NCBI GenBank assembly: GCA_003612485.1
Contig: RAZA01000005.1
Span: 124,001-188,000 of the forward strand
Reading direction: 5' to 3'
DNA from: a bacterium D16-50
Lineage (GTDB): Bacteria > Bacillota > Clostridia > Lachnospirales > Lachnospiraceae
Length of the DNA: 64,000 nt
Shown here: positions 17,627 through 26,920 of the stretch, piece after piece
Layout of the letters: each line of letters opens with the position of its first letter
Position numbering within the stretch: position 1 is the first letter of the stretch
Notes under the pieces: model-generated
The model's database searches: none
Told to the model about the DNA's origin: nothing
Seen by the model: only the letters and a program-made list of their open reading frames with translations
Translations under genes and position numbers: made by a program

Positions 17627-18571
17627 ATGGAGCAGGCTATAAGCGTCAGAGGGCTGAAGAAATATTTCAAGGAAGTGAAGGCGGTGGACGATGTAAGCTT
17701 TCAGGTGGAGAAGGGGGAGCTGTTCGGATTCTTGGGCGTTAACGGCGCGGGAAAGTCCACTACCATAAACATGCTGTGTACGCTGCTTTCGCCTACTGCA
17801 GGGGAGGCGGAAATCTGCGGCTGTAGACTGGGCAAAAAGGACGAAGACATCCGGCGCAGGATCGGTGTTGTATGGCAGGGAAACTGTCTGGACGAAAAAC
17901 TGACGGTGAAGGAGAATCTGTATGTGAGGGCTTCTCTATACGGCTGGGGGAGTTCAAGGATTCGGGAAAGAGTCGGCAAAATATGTGAAAAGCTGGGAAT
18001 TACGGATATTGCAGGCAGGAGATACGAGAAGCTGTCCGGCGGCCAGAAGAGGCGCTGCGAGATTGCGGCGGCGCTGGTGAACACGCCGGAGGTGCTTTTT
18101 CTGGATGAGCCTACCACCGGACTGGATCCCGCCACGCGCAAGAGGGTGTGGGAGAGTCTGGAGCAGATGCAGAGGGAGGATGGCGTCACGATTTTTCTTA
18201 CCACCCACTATATGGAGGAGGCTGCCAGAGCCGGGCATATCGCGGTGATGGACGCAGGGAAGATCAAGGAATGGGGAACGCCCTTTTCCCTGAAGGAGCG
18301 ATTTGCCAGAGACAGGCTCAAACTGGTTCCCGGGGAGGGACGCAAGGAGCAGCTTGGGGAGGCTCTGGAACGCTGTAGAAGGCAGGGGGCGGAGGGTGAG
18401 ATCCAGTGGAAGGATGGTTTCTTCTTAATGACGCTGCTAAACAGTCTGGAGGCCCTGCCTATTCTCAGAGAAGCAGGGAGCTGTCTGGGGGGGTTTGAAC
18501 TGGTGCAGGGCACTATGGATGATGTGTTTTTGAGCATAACGGGAAAAGAGCTGGAGAAAGCGGCGGAATAA
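17627..18571 (+). CDS. ABC transporter ATP-binding protein (DrrA/CcmA-like)
   Basis: About 314 residues. Walker A GVNGAGKSTT, signature LSGGQKRRCEIA, and Walker B VLFLDEPTTGLDP are all intact, with the switch His in TTHYMEEA. The C-terminal ~80 residues are the extension typical of drug/antibiotic-type ABC-2 exporters. The start is ATG 17627, with AGGAG at 17614-17618 and 8-nt spacing; the frame is open from TTG 17600. The permease gene follows after 61 bp, forming a two-gene exporter. Confidence 0.9.
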   Translation: MEQAISVRGLKKYFKEVKAVDDVSFQVEKGELFGFLGVNGAGKSTTINMLCTLLSPTAGEAEICGCRLGKKDEDIRRRIGVVWQGNCLDEKLTVKENLYVRASLYGWGSSRIRERVGKICEKLGITDIAGRRYEKLSGGQKRRCEIAAALVNTPEVLFLDEPTTGLDPATRKRVWESLEQMQREDGVTIFLTTHYMEEAARAGHIAVMDAGKIKEWGTPFSLKERFARDRLKLVPGEGRKEQLGEALERCRRQGAEGEIQWKDGFFLMTLLNSLEALPILREAGSCLGGFELVQGTMDDVFLSITGKELEKAAE

Positions 18572-18632
18572 ACGGTCTGGGCAAGCCGGCGATGCAGGCC
18601 AAAGGGGGATTGAAGGAGGGAAAGGGAGAAGA

Positions 18633-19544
18633 ATGGGCGATATGATCTATCTGGTAAAAAGAAATAGTCTGGTGTTTTTGAGGGAGCGATCCGCAGTGTT
18701 TTTTTCCTTGCTGTCCATGCTGATTACGCTGGGACTGATGGTTGTGTTTCTGGGACGGATGAACAGCGAGAACCTTGTGAACATTTTGGCGCAGTACGGC
18801 GGGGAGAGGGACAGAGCGCTGGACGAGAAGAATGCGGCCTATCTGATACAGCTTTGGACGCTGGCAGGGATATTGCTGGTGAATGCGGTTACTGTGACTT
18901 TGACAACGATGGGGGTCATGGTGGAGGATGAGACCCGGCACAAGAGTCAGGCATTCTATGTCACTCCCGTAAGCCGCTTAAAGCTGGCTTTGGGATATGT
19001 TTTGGCCTCATGGCTGGTGGGCACGGGCATGTGTCTGCTGACGCTGGCAGCGGGGGAAGGGTATTTTGCCCTTCAGGGGCATCAGCTGCTGGGGGCTGAC
19101 AGACTGCTTGCTCTTCTGGCCATGATTGCGCTGAACACCTTTGTCTTCTCATCCTTGGCGTATCTTCTGGCCCTGTTCGTCCACAGCAGCAGCGCATGGA
19201 GCGGTCTGCTCACTGTCATAGGTACTTTGGTGGGCTTTGCGGGAGGCGTCTATCTGCCCATGGCCTCGCTGTCGGAAGGCGTCCAGTCCGTGCTGAAATG
19301 TCTGCCGGTGCTTCACGGAGCCGCCATGATGCGGAGGGTCTGTACAAAGGAGGCGGTGGCCGAGACCTTCGCAGGGCTGCCGGAGGAGGCGCAGGAGATC
19401 TTTCAGGAGGCCATGGGGATCACATTCTCTGTGGGGGAGAGACAGATTTCCGTGAAAGAATCAGTGTTCTTTTTACTGCTCTATGCTTGTATAGCCATTG
19501 GGATCGCAGGAGCATTGAACAAGAGCAGGAAGCTTAAAACGTAA
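18633..19544 (+). CDS. ABC-2-type transporter permease
   Basis: A 303-residue membrane protein with about six helices: one near residues 25-45, then a cytoplasmic and periplasmic portion, and a run of helices from ~70 to 285. Short polar stretches around SRLKLALGYVLASW match the ABC2 membrane family. It pairs with the ATPase just upstream. The exported substrate (drug, lipid or peptide) cannot be told. The ribosome binding site GGGAGAAG is close to the ATG. Confidence 0.8.
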   Translation: MGDMIYLVKRNSLVFLRERSAVFFSLLSMLITLGLMVVFLGRMNSENLVNILAQYGGERDRALDEKNAAYLIQLWTLAGILLVNAVTVTLTTMGVMVEDETRHKSQAFYVTPVSRLKLALGYVLASWLVGTGMCLLTLAAGEGYFALQGHQLLGADRLLALLAMIALNTFVFSSLAYLLALFVHSSSAWSGLLTVIGTLVGFAGGVYLPMASLSEGVQSVLKCLPVLHGAAMMRRVCTKEAVAETFAGLPEEAQEIFQEAMGITFSVGERQISVKESVFFLLLYACIAIGIAGALNKSRKLKT

Positions 19545-19574
19545 AAAACCATTGGAAAAAGCTTGAAATTGTTA

Positions 19575-19603
19575 TTGACAAACCTATCTTCCCTATGTAT
19601 AAT
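19575..19603 (+). promoter_or_regulatory. Consensus sigma-A promoter for yceD-rpmF
   Basis: TTGACA (19575-19580), 17-bp spacer, TATAAT (19598-19603): both hexamers match consensus exactly, the strongest promoter seen in the window. It fits a ribosomal-protein transcription unit. Confidence 0.95.
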
Positions 19604-19654
19604 TAATCAATGTGTGAAACTCACGTTTACAGTATATTGTGCATAGGAGCCTCT

Positions 19655-20191
19655 ATGAAAGTGAATTTGTCGGACGTTCTGACATCCGAAGGCAACTCCA
19701 CGGGATGGAGTATGGAGCTGACGAAGGATGTGCCTCTTGAGATGGTTTGCTTCGAGAAAGGTTCGGAGAGCTTCAAGATTATATCCAAGTCTCCGGTGAA
19801 GTTCACCTTTTCCAATATTGAAAAGGGAAAGGCGCTGGTTGCGGGAAAGGTCAGACTGACTCTGGAGGCTTTCTGTGACCGTTGCCTGACCGAGGTTCCC
19901 TTGGACATGGAGCTGGACTTTCAAAGGACTGTTGCATGTTCGGGAGCGGAGGACGAGGAGGCGGATGATCTGGGATTCATGGAGGACTGTCAGCTAGACA
20001 CGGAAACCTTTGTGCACAATGAGATTTTGGTAAACTGGCCAGAGAAGATTCTGTGCAGAGATGATTGCAGAGGGCTGTGCCTTAAGTGCGGACAGAATCT
20101 GAATGAGGGAAAATGCGGATGCGACACGTTCGTTCCCGATCCTCGCATGGCGGTGATACAAGATATTTTCAATGGGAATAAGGAGGTGTAA
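19655..20191 (+). CDS. yceD: YceD/DUF177 family protein
   Basis: About 178 residues, homologous to the YceD (DUF177) family that sits upstream of rpmF across bacteria and is linked to 23S rRNA biogenesis. The family's core CDRCL (~residue 74) and a C-terminal CRDDCRGLCLKCGQNLN segment form a likely Cys-rich metal site. The start is ATG 19655, with AGGAG at 19645-19649; the frame is open from 19610 but that ATG lacks a site. The stop is 2 nt before the rpmF ATG, indicating co-translation. Confidence 0.9.
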   Translation: MKVNLSDVLTSEGNSTGWSMELTKDVPLEMVCFEKGSESFKIISKSPVKFTFSNIEKGKALVAGKVRLTLEAFCDRCLTEVPLDMELDFQRTVACSGAEDEEADDLGFMEDCQLDTETFVHNEILVNWPEKILCRDDCRGLCLKCGQNLNEGKCGCDTFVPDPRMAVIQDIFNGNKEV

Positions 20192-20193
20192 CG

Positions 20194-20376
20194 ATGTCAA
20201 TCTGTCCTAAGAATAAATCTTCCAAAAGCAGAAGAGATAAAAGAAGGGCAAACTGGAAGATGACTGCCCCTACTCTGGTAAAGTGCAGCAAGTGCGGCGC
20301 TCTGACAGTGCCCCACAGAGTCTGCAAGGCCTGCGGTTCTTACAACAAGAAGCAGGTAATCAGTGTTGACGCATAA
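20194..20376 (+). CDS. rpmF: 50S ribosomal protein L32
   Basis: 60 residues, the usual length. The N-terminus MSICPKNKSSKSRRDKRRA and the zinc-ribbon pair CSKCG...CKACG mark a four-cysteine (zinc-binding) L32 paralogue. AAGGAGGTGTAACG precedes the ATG. It is cotranscribed with yceD. Confidence 0.97.
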   Translation: MSICPKNKSSKSRRDKRRANWKMTAPTLVKCSKCGALTVPHRVCKACGSYNKKQVISVDA

Positions 20377-20506
20377 GCCGACATACTGGCATATTTGAAG
20401 AACCTGCATTGGCAGGACGCTTCATCTTTATAGGGCAGGGTATGGCGGCATGGATTGAAAATGATGCGGTCAATCATGTCCTATAGTTGTAGATATGTGG
20501 TAAGGC

Positions 20507-20533
20507 GGGCGTTCTGGTGGACGCCCCTTTTCT
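20507..20533 (+). terminator. Rho-independent terminator after rpmF
   Basis: GGGCGT (20507-20512) pairs with ACGCCC (20521-20526) around an 8-nt loop, followed by cttttcttg. It lies in a 304-bp gap that also holds the plsX promoter. Confidence 0.75.
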
Positions 20534-20574
20534 TGTACAAATATTTTGATTCATGTCTGTTTCGTTCTTTGGGC

Positions 20575-20608
20575 TTGCTTTTTCACTGTGCGTACTTTAT
20601 AGTAAGTA
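20575..20608 (+). promoter_or_regulatory. plsX promoter overlapped by a small dyad (candidate operator)
   Basis: TTGCTT (20575-20580), 17-bp spacer, TATAGT (20598-20603). The -10 hexamer sits between inverted arms TACTT (20593-20597) and AAGTA (20604-20608). Phospholipid/fatty-acid genes of Firmicutes are commonly repressed at the promoter by FapR or FabT; whether either binds here is unproven. Confidence 0.5.
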
Positions 20609-20680
20609 GTATAAGAGGAAGGCGGCGCAGGGCAGCCTGATATCTTTGGACGGGAGAGGGAATCAATATCGGAGGCAGTT

Positions 20681-21682
20681 ATGGTAAATGTTGCCGTGGA
20701 TGCCATGGGCGGGGACAATGCGCCTATGGAGACAGTGAAGGGCGCCGTTGAGGCCCTGAATGGGGATAAGCGGGTCAAGGTCTTTCTGGTGGGACGGGAG
20801 CCTGTCGTCAGAGAAGAGCTGAAGAAGTACGCCTACGATCAGGAAAGGCTGGAGGTGATCCATGCGGAGGAAGTCATCGAGACAGGGGAGCCTCCGGTGA
20901 TGGCCATTCGCAAAAAGAAGGATTCCTCTATCGTGAAGTGCATGAACTTGGTCAAAAGCGGGGAATGCGACGCGCTGGTGTCCGCCGGAAGCACCGGAGC
21001 GGTGCTGGTGGGCGGTCAGGTCATCGTAGGGCGCATCAAGGGCGTCGAGAGACCGCCTCTTGCCCCCATCATACCGAATGTGAAGGGCGTCAGCCTGCTG
21101 CTGGACTGCGGCGCCAACGTGGACGCCAGACCGTCCCAGCTCCTCCAGTTTGCCAAGATGGGCAGCATCTATATGGAGAGCGTGGTGGGAATCAAGAATC
21201 CCAGAGTGGGACTTGTGAATATCGGCGTGGAGGAGGAGAAGGGCAACGCTCTGACGAAGGAGGCTTATCCTCTTTTGAAAAATTGTCCGGAAATCAATTT
21301 TGTGGGCAATGTGGAAGCCAGAGATATTCCCATGGGGGCGGCGGACGTGCTGGTGTGCGAGGCCTTTGCGGGCAATATCGTCCTGAAGATGCTAGAGGGG
21401 GTCAGCGACGCCCTGATCGGCAAGATCAAAGCGGGCATGATGAGCAGCTTAAAAAGCAAGATCGGCGCGCTGTTGGTGAAGCCTGCCCTGAAGCGGACCT
21501 TAAAGAGCTTCAGCACGGAGGAGTACGGAGGGGCGCCTCTGCTGGGCCTTAACGGTCTCGTGGTAAAGACCCACGGAAGCAGTAAGGCCGTGGAGATCAG
21601 GAATTCCATTCTCCAATGCATTGCGTTCAAGGAACAGAAAATAAGCGAAAAGATCAGGGAACAGATCGTTCTGGAGGACTAG
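20681..21682 (+). CDS. plsX: Phosphate acyltransferase PlsX
   Basis: 333 residues. It converts acyl-ACP plus phosphate to acyl-phosphate, the donor for PlsY (encoded at 52119-52775). The hallmark N-terminus is VAVDAMGGDNAP, and SAGSTGAVLVGG, LLDCGANVDARP and EAFAGNIVLK are family motifs. The length is normal. A GGAGG site precedes the ATG. It is followed by acpP and rnc in the common Firmicutes order. Confidence 0.97.
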   Translation: MVNVAVDAMGGDNAPMETVKGAVEALNGDKRVKVFLVGREPVVREELKKYAYDQERLEVIHAEEVIETGEPPVMAIRKKKDSSIVKCMNLVKSGECDALVSAGSTGAVLVGGQVIVGRIKGVERPPLAPIIPNVKGVSLLLDCGANVDARPSQLLQFAKMGSIYMESVVGIKNPRVGLVNIGVEEEKGNALTKEAYPLLKNCPEINFVGNVEARDIPMGAADVLVCEAFAGNIVLKMLEGVSDALIGKIKAGMMSSLKSKIGALLVKPALKRTLKSFSTEEYGGAPLLGLNGLVVKTHGSSKAVEIRNSILQCIAFKEQKISEKIREQIVLED

Positions 21683-21788
21683 GCGAAGGTGTCCGGGACT
21701 GACGAAAACCCTGCGAAAGGCAGCCGCAAGCCATGCCGGAAGGCTCTGGCAGGAAGGCTGCGGAATTCTAATTAAGGAGGAAAATGAC

Positions 21789-22022
21789 ATGGAGCTTGAG
21801 AAGTTGAAGAAAATCATTGCAGACGTTCTGAATGTGGATCCCAATGAGATTACGGTGGATTCTACCTTTATGGATGATCTGGGAGCCGATTCGCTGGATG
21901 TATTTCAGGTGGTCATGGGCATCGAGGAGGAGTTCGGCATCGAGATTCCTGCGGAGAAGGCAGAGAAGATCAGAACCGTTGGAGAGGCCGTGGAGCTGAT
22001 CAAAAGCGAGTTGGAATCATAA
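21789..22022 (+). CDS. acpP: Acyl carrier protein
   Basis: 77 residues, acidic, with the phosphopantetheine attachment motif DLGADSLDVF (Ser ~36). AAGGAGGAAAATGAC precedes the ATG. It carries acyl chains for fatty-acid and PlsX-dependent phospholipid synthesis. Confidence 0.97.
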   Translation: MELEKLKKIIADVLNVDPNEITVDSTFMDDLGADSLDVFQVVMGIEEEFGIEIPAEKAEKIRTVGEAVELIKSELES

Positions 22023-22174
22023 GTGCTGATCCGTGACGGAAGGGTTATGACTTGAGAGGAGCAGTCCGCGTATTGGGGCTGCTCGTTTGCGTTGAGGAGG
22101 GGAAGGCGGTCAGGAAGCCGAAGCCCCGGGCCATCAAATGAAGGGCCTGCCTGAGGCGGGCAGAGGAGTGAAGA

Positions 22175-22882
22175 ATGCTAGAGGAGTATCAAGGCAGCCT
22201 GAAAACTTTGGAAGAACACATCGGATACGGGTTCCGCAGCCCGGCGCTGCTGAAGCAGGCGCTGACCCACAGCTCCTTTGCCAATGAGCAAAGGATCAAC
22301 AAGGGCAAGAATTATGAGCGTCTGGAGTTTTTGGGAGATGCGGTGCTGGAGCTGGTAACCAGCGAATATTTGTTCAGGACCCACGGCTCGGTTCCGGAGG
22401 GGGAACTGACAAAGATGAGGGCATCCATGGTCTGTGAACAGTCTTTGGCTCTGTGCGCAAGAGATCTGGATCTTGGACGTTTCCTGCTTCTGGGAAGAGG
22501 CGAGGAGGCCACGGGGGGCCGGAACAGGGACAGCATCATATCGGATGTCTTGGAGGCCATGATCGGCGCGATCTACCTTGACGGTGGAATGGAGGCCGCA
22601 AGGAGGTTCATAGACAGATTCATCTTGTCTGATCTGGCTGACCGGCAGCTTTTCTATGACAGCAAGAGCGGACTGCAGGAGCTGGTGCAGGGGAAACTGA
22701 AGAAGGATTTCAGTTACGAGCTGATGGAAGAAAGCGGCCCGGAGCATGACAAGCTGTTCAGGGTGTCGGTACACATGGATGACGAAGTGCTGGGCGTAGG
22801 AGAAGGAAAAACGAAAAAAGCGGCGGAGCAGGATGCGGCATACAAGGCCCTGCTGCTTCTGAGGGATAGAGGATGTATTTAA
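22175..22882 (+). CDS. rnc: Ribonuclease III
   Basis: 235 residues. The catalytic signature NYERLEFLGDAVLELV (residues ~46-61) and the downstream DVLEAMIGAIYLDGG motif provide the metal-binding acidic residues. The C-terminal ~75 residues are a double-stranded-RNA-binding domain (GEGKTKKAAEQDAAYKAL). It processes rRNA and other structured RNAs. The last 10 nt overlap the smc start, indicating translational coupling. The 152-bp gap upstream holds a weak hairpin (GAGCAG...CTGCTC, 22059-22084) without a good T-tract. Confidence 0.97.
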   Translation: MLEEYQGSLKTLEEHIGYGFRSPALLKQALTHSSFANEQRINKGKNYERLEFLGDAVLELVTSEYLFRTHGSVPEGELTKMRASMVCEQSLALCARDLDLGRFLLLGRGEEATGGRNRDSIISDVLEAMIGAIYLDGGMEAARRFIDRFILSDLADRQLFYDSKSGLQELVQGKLKKDFSYELMEESGPEHDKLFRVSVHMDDEVLGVGEGKTKKAAEQDAAYKALLLLRDRGCI

Positions 22883-25800
22883 AGAGTATTGAAGTGCAGG
22901 GATTCAAGTCCTTCGCGAACAAGATCAGCTTTCAGTTTCATAACGGCATAACGGGAATCGTGGGCCCCAACGGCAGCGGGAAAAGCAATGTAGCCGACGC
23001 GGTTCGCTGGGTGCTGGGGGAGCAGCGGGTGAAGCAGCTGCGGGGAGCCAGCATGCAGGACGTGATTTTCTCCGGCACCGAGAACAGGAAGCCCTTAAGC
23101 TATGCTTATGTGGCAATCACCTTGGACAATTCTGACCATCAGCTGGCCATTGACTTTGATGAGGTGACGGTAGCCAGAAGAATATACCGTTCGGGGGAGA
23201 GCGAGTATCTGATCAACGGAAGCGCCTGCAGGCTGAAGGACGTGAACGAACTTTTCTATGATACCGGCATCGGAAAGGAAGGCTATTCCATCATCGGTCA
23301 GGGACAGATCGACAAGATTCTCAACGGTAAGCCTGAGGAGAGGCGGGAGCTGTTTGACGAGGCGGCGGGAATCGTGAAATTTAAGCGCAGAAAAGCGGCT
23401 GCCCAGACGAAGCTGGAAAACGAGAAGCAGAACCTTGTCCGGGTCAACGACATCCTTTCCGAGCTGGAGAAGCAGATCGGGCCTCTGGAACGCCAGTCGG
23501 AGACGGCCAGAGTCTATCTGAAGAAAAAGGAGGATCTGAAGAAGCTGGATATCAATGTCTTCCTTTTGGAGAGCGCCCGCCTCAAGGAGCGCCTTCAGGA
23601 CGTGGAGGAGAAATACGGCATCGCCGGAGGGGAGCTGTCGGAGGCCAGAGGCAGCTACGACGGCATCAAGGAGGAATACCAGCGGATACAAGAAGAAATA
23701 GAGGGGCTGGAAGCGGCCATAGAGCAGGCCAGAGACACTGCCACCAATGCCGGGCTCATGCGGGGGAGGCTGGAGGGCGAGATGAATGTCCTGAAGGAGC
23801 AGATCAATTCCTCCAAGGGCAGCGAAGCCCATTTAAATAACCGTCGCAGCGCTCTTGAGGAGGAAATCTCCGCCAAGGAGCAGGACAAAGAGGGACTGCT
23901 TCTGGACAAGGGGCAGGCGGATGCTCAGGTGCAGGAAATCACTGCGGCTGCAGAGGCTGCAAGACAGCGTCTGGAGGAGCTTCAGGAGAAGATAGCGGAG
24001 CTGAATAACCGGATAGAGATCGGCAAGAATACCATTATCGGAGAGCTGAACCAGAGGGCTACCATCAAGTCCAAGCTGGGCAGGCTGGATACTATGATGG
24101 AGCAGGTCAATATCAGAAGGGCAGAGCTGAATTCCCGTCTGCTGCGGGCCAAGTCCGACGAGGCCGCGCGAGAGGAGACCATAAAAAGGCTTGAGGAGGC
24201 CTTTGGCGCGGTGACGGAGGAGATTCGCGTTCTGAACCAGCGGGAGGCGGCCATGGAGCAGGAGCTTGGCGGCTTCAAGGAGGCCCTGACCAAGAAGGAT
24301 GCAGGCCTGCGGGAGGCACAGAGCGCCTACCATATGGAGAAATCCAAGCTGGAGGCTCTGGCGAACCTTGCCGAGCGCTACGAGGGCTATGGCGGAAGCG
24401 TCAAGAAGGTCATGGAGCAGAAGGAGAAGACCAAGGGCATAATAGGCGTGGTGGCCGATATCATACAGGTGGACAAAAAATATGAGACGGCCATCGAGAC
24501 GGCATTGGGGGGCAGCATTCAGAACATTGTCACAGAGGACGAGGATACCGCGAAAAGAATGATCGCCTACCTGAAGGAGGGGCGGCTGGGCAGGGCAACC
24601 TTCCTGCCGCTGACCAGCATAGTCAATCCAAAGGGGCTTCAGAACCAAGAGTTGCTGTCCGAAAAAGGGGTCATAGGCACGGCAGACACGCTGGTGCGTA
24701 TCGACGAGAGATATCGCAATGTGGCGAAAAGCCTGCTGGGGCGCATCATAGTGGTGGATCATGTGGACAATGCCGCGAAGCTGGCGAGAAAGTCTGCTTA
24801 CAGCCTCCGAATCGTCACGCTGGACGGCGAGCTTCTGGTTCCCGGAGGAGCCATCAGCGGAGGAGCCTTCAAGAACAGCAGCAATCTTTTGGGCAGAAGA
24901 CGGGAGATCGATGTCTTGGAGGATAGGGTCAAAAAGCTGCAGCATACCATTGATGGGATCAACGCAGAGATCGAGAACATCAAGTCCAGACGTACCAGAC
25001 TCCGGGTTGATCTGGAGAGCATAAAGGGGGATATCCAGCGCAAGTCCATAGAACAGAACACGGCGAGACTCAACATTGCTCAGGCCAGAGAGCGCATGGA
25101 GGAGGAAGAAGAGAGCGTGGTGTCCCTGCGGGCAGAGGAAAAAGAGATCGAGGCGAAGATGGTGGAGATCCGGAAGGAGAAGGAAGCCATCCAGCAGGAG
25201 CTAAGTGCCAGCGAGCTTCTGGAGAAGGACACGCAGGAAAGCATCGGCATATTCCAGCAACAGCTGGAGGAGCAGCGCAAATCCGAAACGGAGGCCGCCT
25301 CCCATCTGGCGGAGTGGGAGCTGAAGGTGGAAAAGACCCGCCAGACTCTGGGGTTCAAGCAGGCAAATGTGGATCGTATTCAGGGAGAGATCGAAAAGGC
25401 CAGAGGGGAGCTGGAGGAAGTCCTTCAGGCTCTGGAGGAGAACCAGAGGGAAATAGAACGGAAGCAGTCCAATATTGGGCAGATCGAAAAGACCATTGCT
25501 GCATCTTATGATGCCCAGAACGAATCGGAGGTTCGTCTGAAGCAGATGGTGACGCACCGGGAGGAGCTTTCCGCAAAGCAGAAAAGCTTTTTTGCGCGCC
25601 GGGAGGAGCTTTCGGAGAAGCTTTCCGCGCTGGACAAGGAAGTATACCGTCTGAATGCACAGAAGGAGAAGATTCAGGAAGATCTGGAATCCCAGATCAA
25701 CTATATGTGGGACGAATATGAAATTACCTTGAGCGCGGCCGCGGCGCTTCGGGATGAAGAGCTGACGGATCTTGCCGCCATGAAAAAGGAGATTTCGGCG

Positions 25801-26430
25801 CTGAAGGATCAGATCAAGAAGCTGGGGGATGTGAATGTGAACGCCATTGAGGATTACAAAAATCTAATGGAACGATTCACCTTTATGAGGACTCAGAGGG
25901 ATGATCTGGTGGAGGCAGAGAAGACGCTGGAGGACATCATCCGAGAGCTGGACGCCGCCATGAGGAGGCAGTTCACCGAAAAGTTTGCCGAGATCGGCCG
26001 GGAGTTTGACAAGGTGTTCAAGGAGCTGTTCGGCGGCGGGAAGGGAACGCTGGAGCTGATGCCGGACGAGGACATCCTTGAGGCCGGCATCCGTATCATC
26101 GCCCAGCCTCCGGGAAAGAAGCTTCAGAACATGATGCAGCTTTCGGGAGGAGAGAAGGCCCTGACGGCCATTTCCCTGCTCTTTGCCATCCAGAACTTAA
26201 AGCCGTCCCCGTTCTGTCTGCTGGACGAGATCGAAGCGGCGCTGGATGATTCCAACGTAGGAAGGTTCGCCGGCTATCTGCATAAGCTGACCAAGAATAC
26301 GCAGTTTATCGTTATAACCCACAGAAGAGGCACCATGGAGCGGGCGGACCGCCTATACGGAATCACCATGCAGGAGAAGGGTGTTTCCGCGCTGGTGAGT
26401 GTCAACCTGATCGACAAGGACCTCACCTGA
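22873..26430 (+). CDS. smc: Chromosome segregation ATPase SMC
   Basis: 1185 residues, full length. Walker A GPNGSGKSN lies near residue 32; long coiled coils flank a hinge (~510-680, with GVVADIIQVDKKYETAIETA); the ABC signature LSGGEKALTA lies near 1092 and Walker B CLLDEIEAALDD near 1116. It forms condensin with ScpA/ScpB (not in this window). The ATG lies inside the end of rnc with GAGGG 8 nt upstream. The rnc-smc-ftsY order is conserved, but here the smc-ftsY gap is enlarged by a tandem array. Confidence 0.98.
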   Translation: MYLKSIEVQGFKSFANKISFQFHNGITGIVGPNGSGKSNVADAVRWVLGEQRVKQLRGASMQDVIFSGTENRKPLSYAYVAITLDNSDHQLAIDFDEVTVARRIYRSGESEYLINGSACRLKDVNELFYDTGIGKEGYSIIGQGQIDKILNGKPEERRELFDEAAGIVKFKRRKAAAQTKLENEKQNLVRVNDILSELEKQIGPLERQSETARVYLKKKEDLKKLDINVFLLESARLKERLQDVEEKYGIAGGELSEARGSYDGIKEEYQRIQEEIEGLEAAIEQARDTATNAGLMRGRLEGEMNVLKEQINSSKGSEAHLNNRRSALEEEISAKEQDKEGLLLDKGQADAQVQEITAAAEAARQRLEELQEKIAELNNRIEIGKNTIIGELNQRATIKSKLGRLDTMMEQVNIRRAELNSRLLRAKSDEAAREETIKRLEEAFGAVTEEIRVLNQREAAMEQELGGFKEALTKKDAGLREAQSAYHMEKSKLEALANLAERYEGYGGSVKKVMEQKEKTKGIIGVVADIIQVDKKYETAIETALGGSIQNIVTEDEDTAKRMIAYLKEGRLGRATFLPLTSIVNPKGLQNQELLSEKGVIGTADTLVRIDERYRNVAKSLLGRIIVVDHVDNAAKLARKSAYSLRIVTLDGELLVPGGAISGGAFKNSSNLLGRRREIDVLEDRVKKLQHTIDGINAEIENIKSRRTRLRVDLESIKGDIQRKSIEQNTARLNIAQARERMEEEEESVVSLRAEEKEIEAKMVEIRKEKEAIQQELSASELLEKDTQESIGIFQQQLEEQRKSETEAASHLAEWELKVEKTRQTLGFKQANVDRIQGEIEKARGELEEVLQALEENQREIERKQSNIGQIEKTIAASYDAQNESEVRLKQMVTHREELSAKQKSFFARREELSEKLSALDKEVYRLNAQKEKIQEDLESQINYMWDEYEITLSAAAALRDEELTDLAAMKKEISALKDQIKKLGDVNVNAIEDYKNLMERFTFMRTQRDDLVEAEKTLEDIIRELDAAMRRQFTEKFAEIGREFDKVFKELFGGGKGTLELMPDEDILEAGIRIIAQPPGKKLQNMMQLSGGEKALTAISLLFAIQNLKPSPFCLLDEIEAALDDSNVGRFAGYLHKLTKNTQFIVITHRRGTMERADRLYGITMQEKGVSALVSVNLIDKDLT

Positions 26431-26445
26431 CAAAAGAGGGGATAC

Positions 26446-26902
26446 GGGCGCTTGAAGAGGAAAGACGGAACTGGCAGAGAGTCTTGGAACGGAAAGCGCC
26501 CGGAAGGATTTCCGGACGCAAGAAGATGCGGCCGGAAACCCTTCCCGAGGAAGGGCGCTTGAAGAGGAAAGACGGAACTGGCAAAGAGTCTTGGAACGGA
26601 AAGCGCCCGGAAGGATTTCCGGACGCAAGAAGATGCGGCCGGAAACCCTTCCCGAGGAAGGGCGCTTGAAGAGGAAAGACGGAACTGGCAGAGAGTCTTG
26701 GAACGGAAAGCGCCCGGAAGGATTTCCGGACGCAAGAAGATGCGGCCGGAAACCCTTCCCGAGGAAGGGCGCTTGAAGAGGAAAGACGGAACTGGCAAAG
26801 AGTCTTGGAACGGAAAGCGCCCGGAAGGATTTCCGGACGCAAGAAGATGCGGCCGGAAACCCTTCCCGAGGAAGGGCGCTTGAAGAGGAAAGACGGAACT
26901 GG
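26446..26902. repeat. 107-bp tandem array (4 full copies plus 29 bp) between smc and ftsY
   Basis: Units start at 26446, 26553, 26660 and 26767, with a partial fifth at 26874-26902. Copies are essentially identical; one position alternates (ggcagagag in copies 1 and 3, ggcaaagag in 2 and 4), suggesting duplication of a 214-bp dimer. Each unit can fold: TTTCCGG-a-CGCA(agaaga)TGCG-g-CCGGAAA (26509-26538 in copy 1), CCCTTCC(cga)GGAAGGG (26539-26555), and an outer AAGCGCCC/GGGCGCTT pairing (26494-26501 with 26553-26560) that competes for the same GGG. The period is not a multiple of three, so it is not a coding repeat, although all frames happen to lack stops. Confidence 0.97.
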
Positions 26903-26920
26903 AATAGGAGGATTTTGAAC

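Noticed and set aside
22059..22084. Terminator between acpP and rnc
   Set aside because: The 6-bp stem has a long loop and is followed by gtttgcgtt only; too weak to call.
26484..26883. Three 61-codon plus-strand frames, one per 107-bp repeat
   Set aside because: They arise from repeat identity and shift frame between copies; the only Shine-Dalgarno-like site belongs to ftsY.
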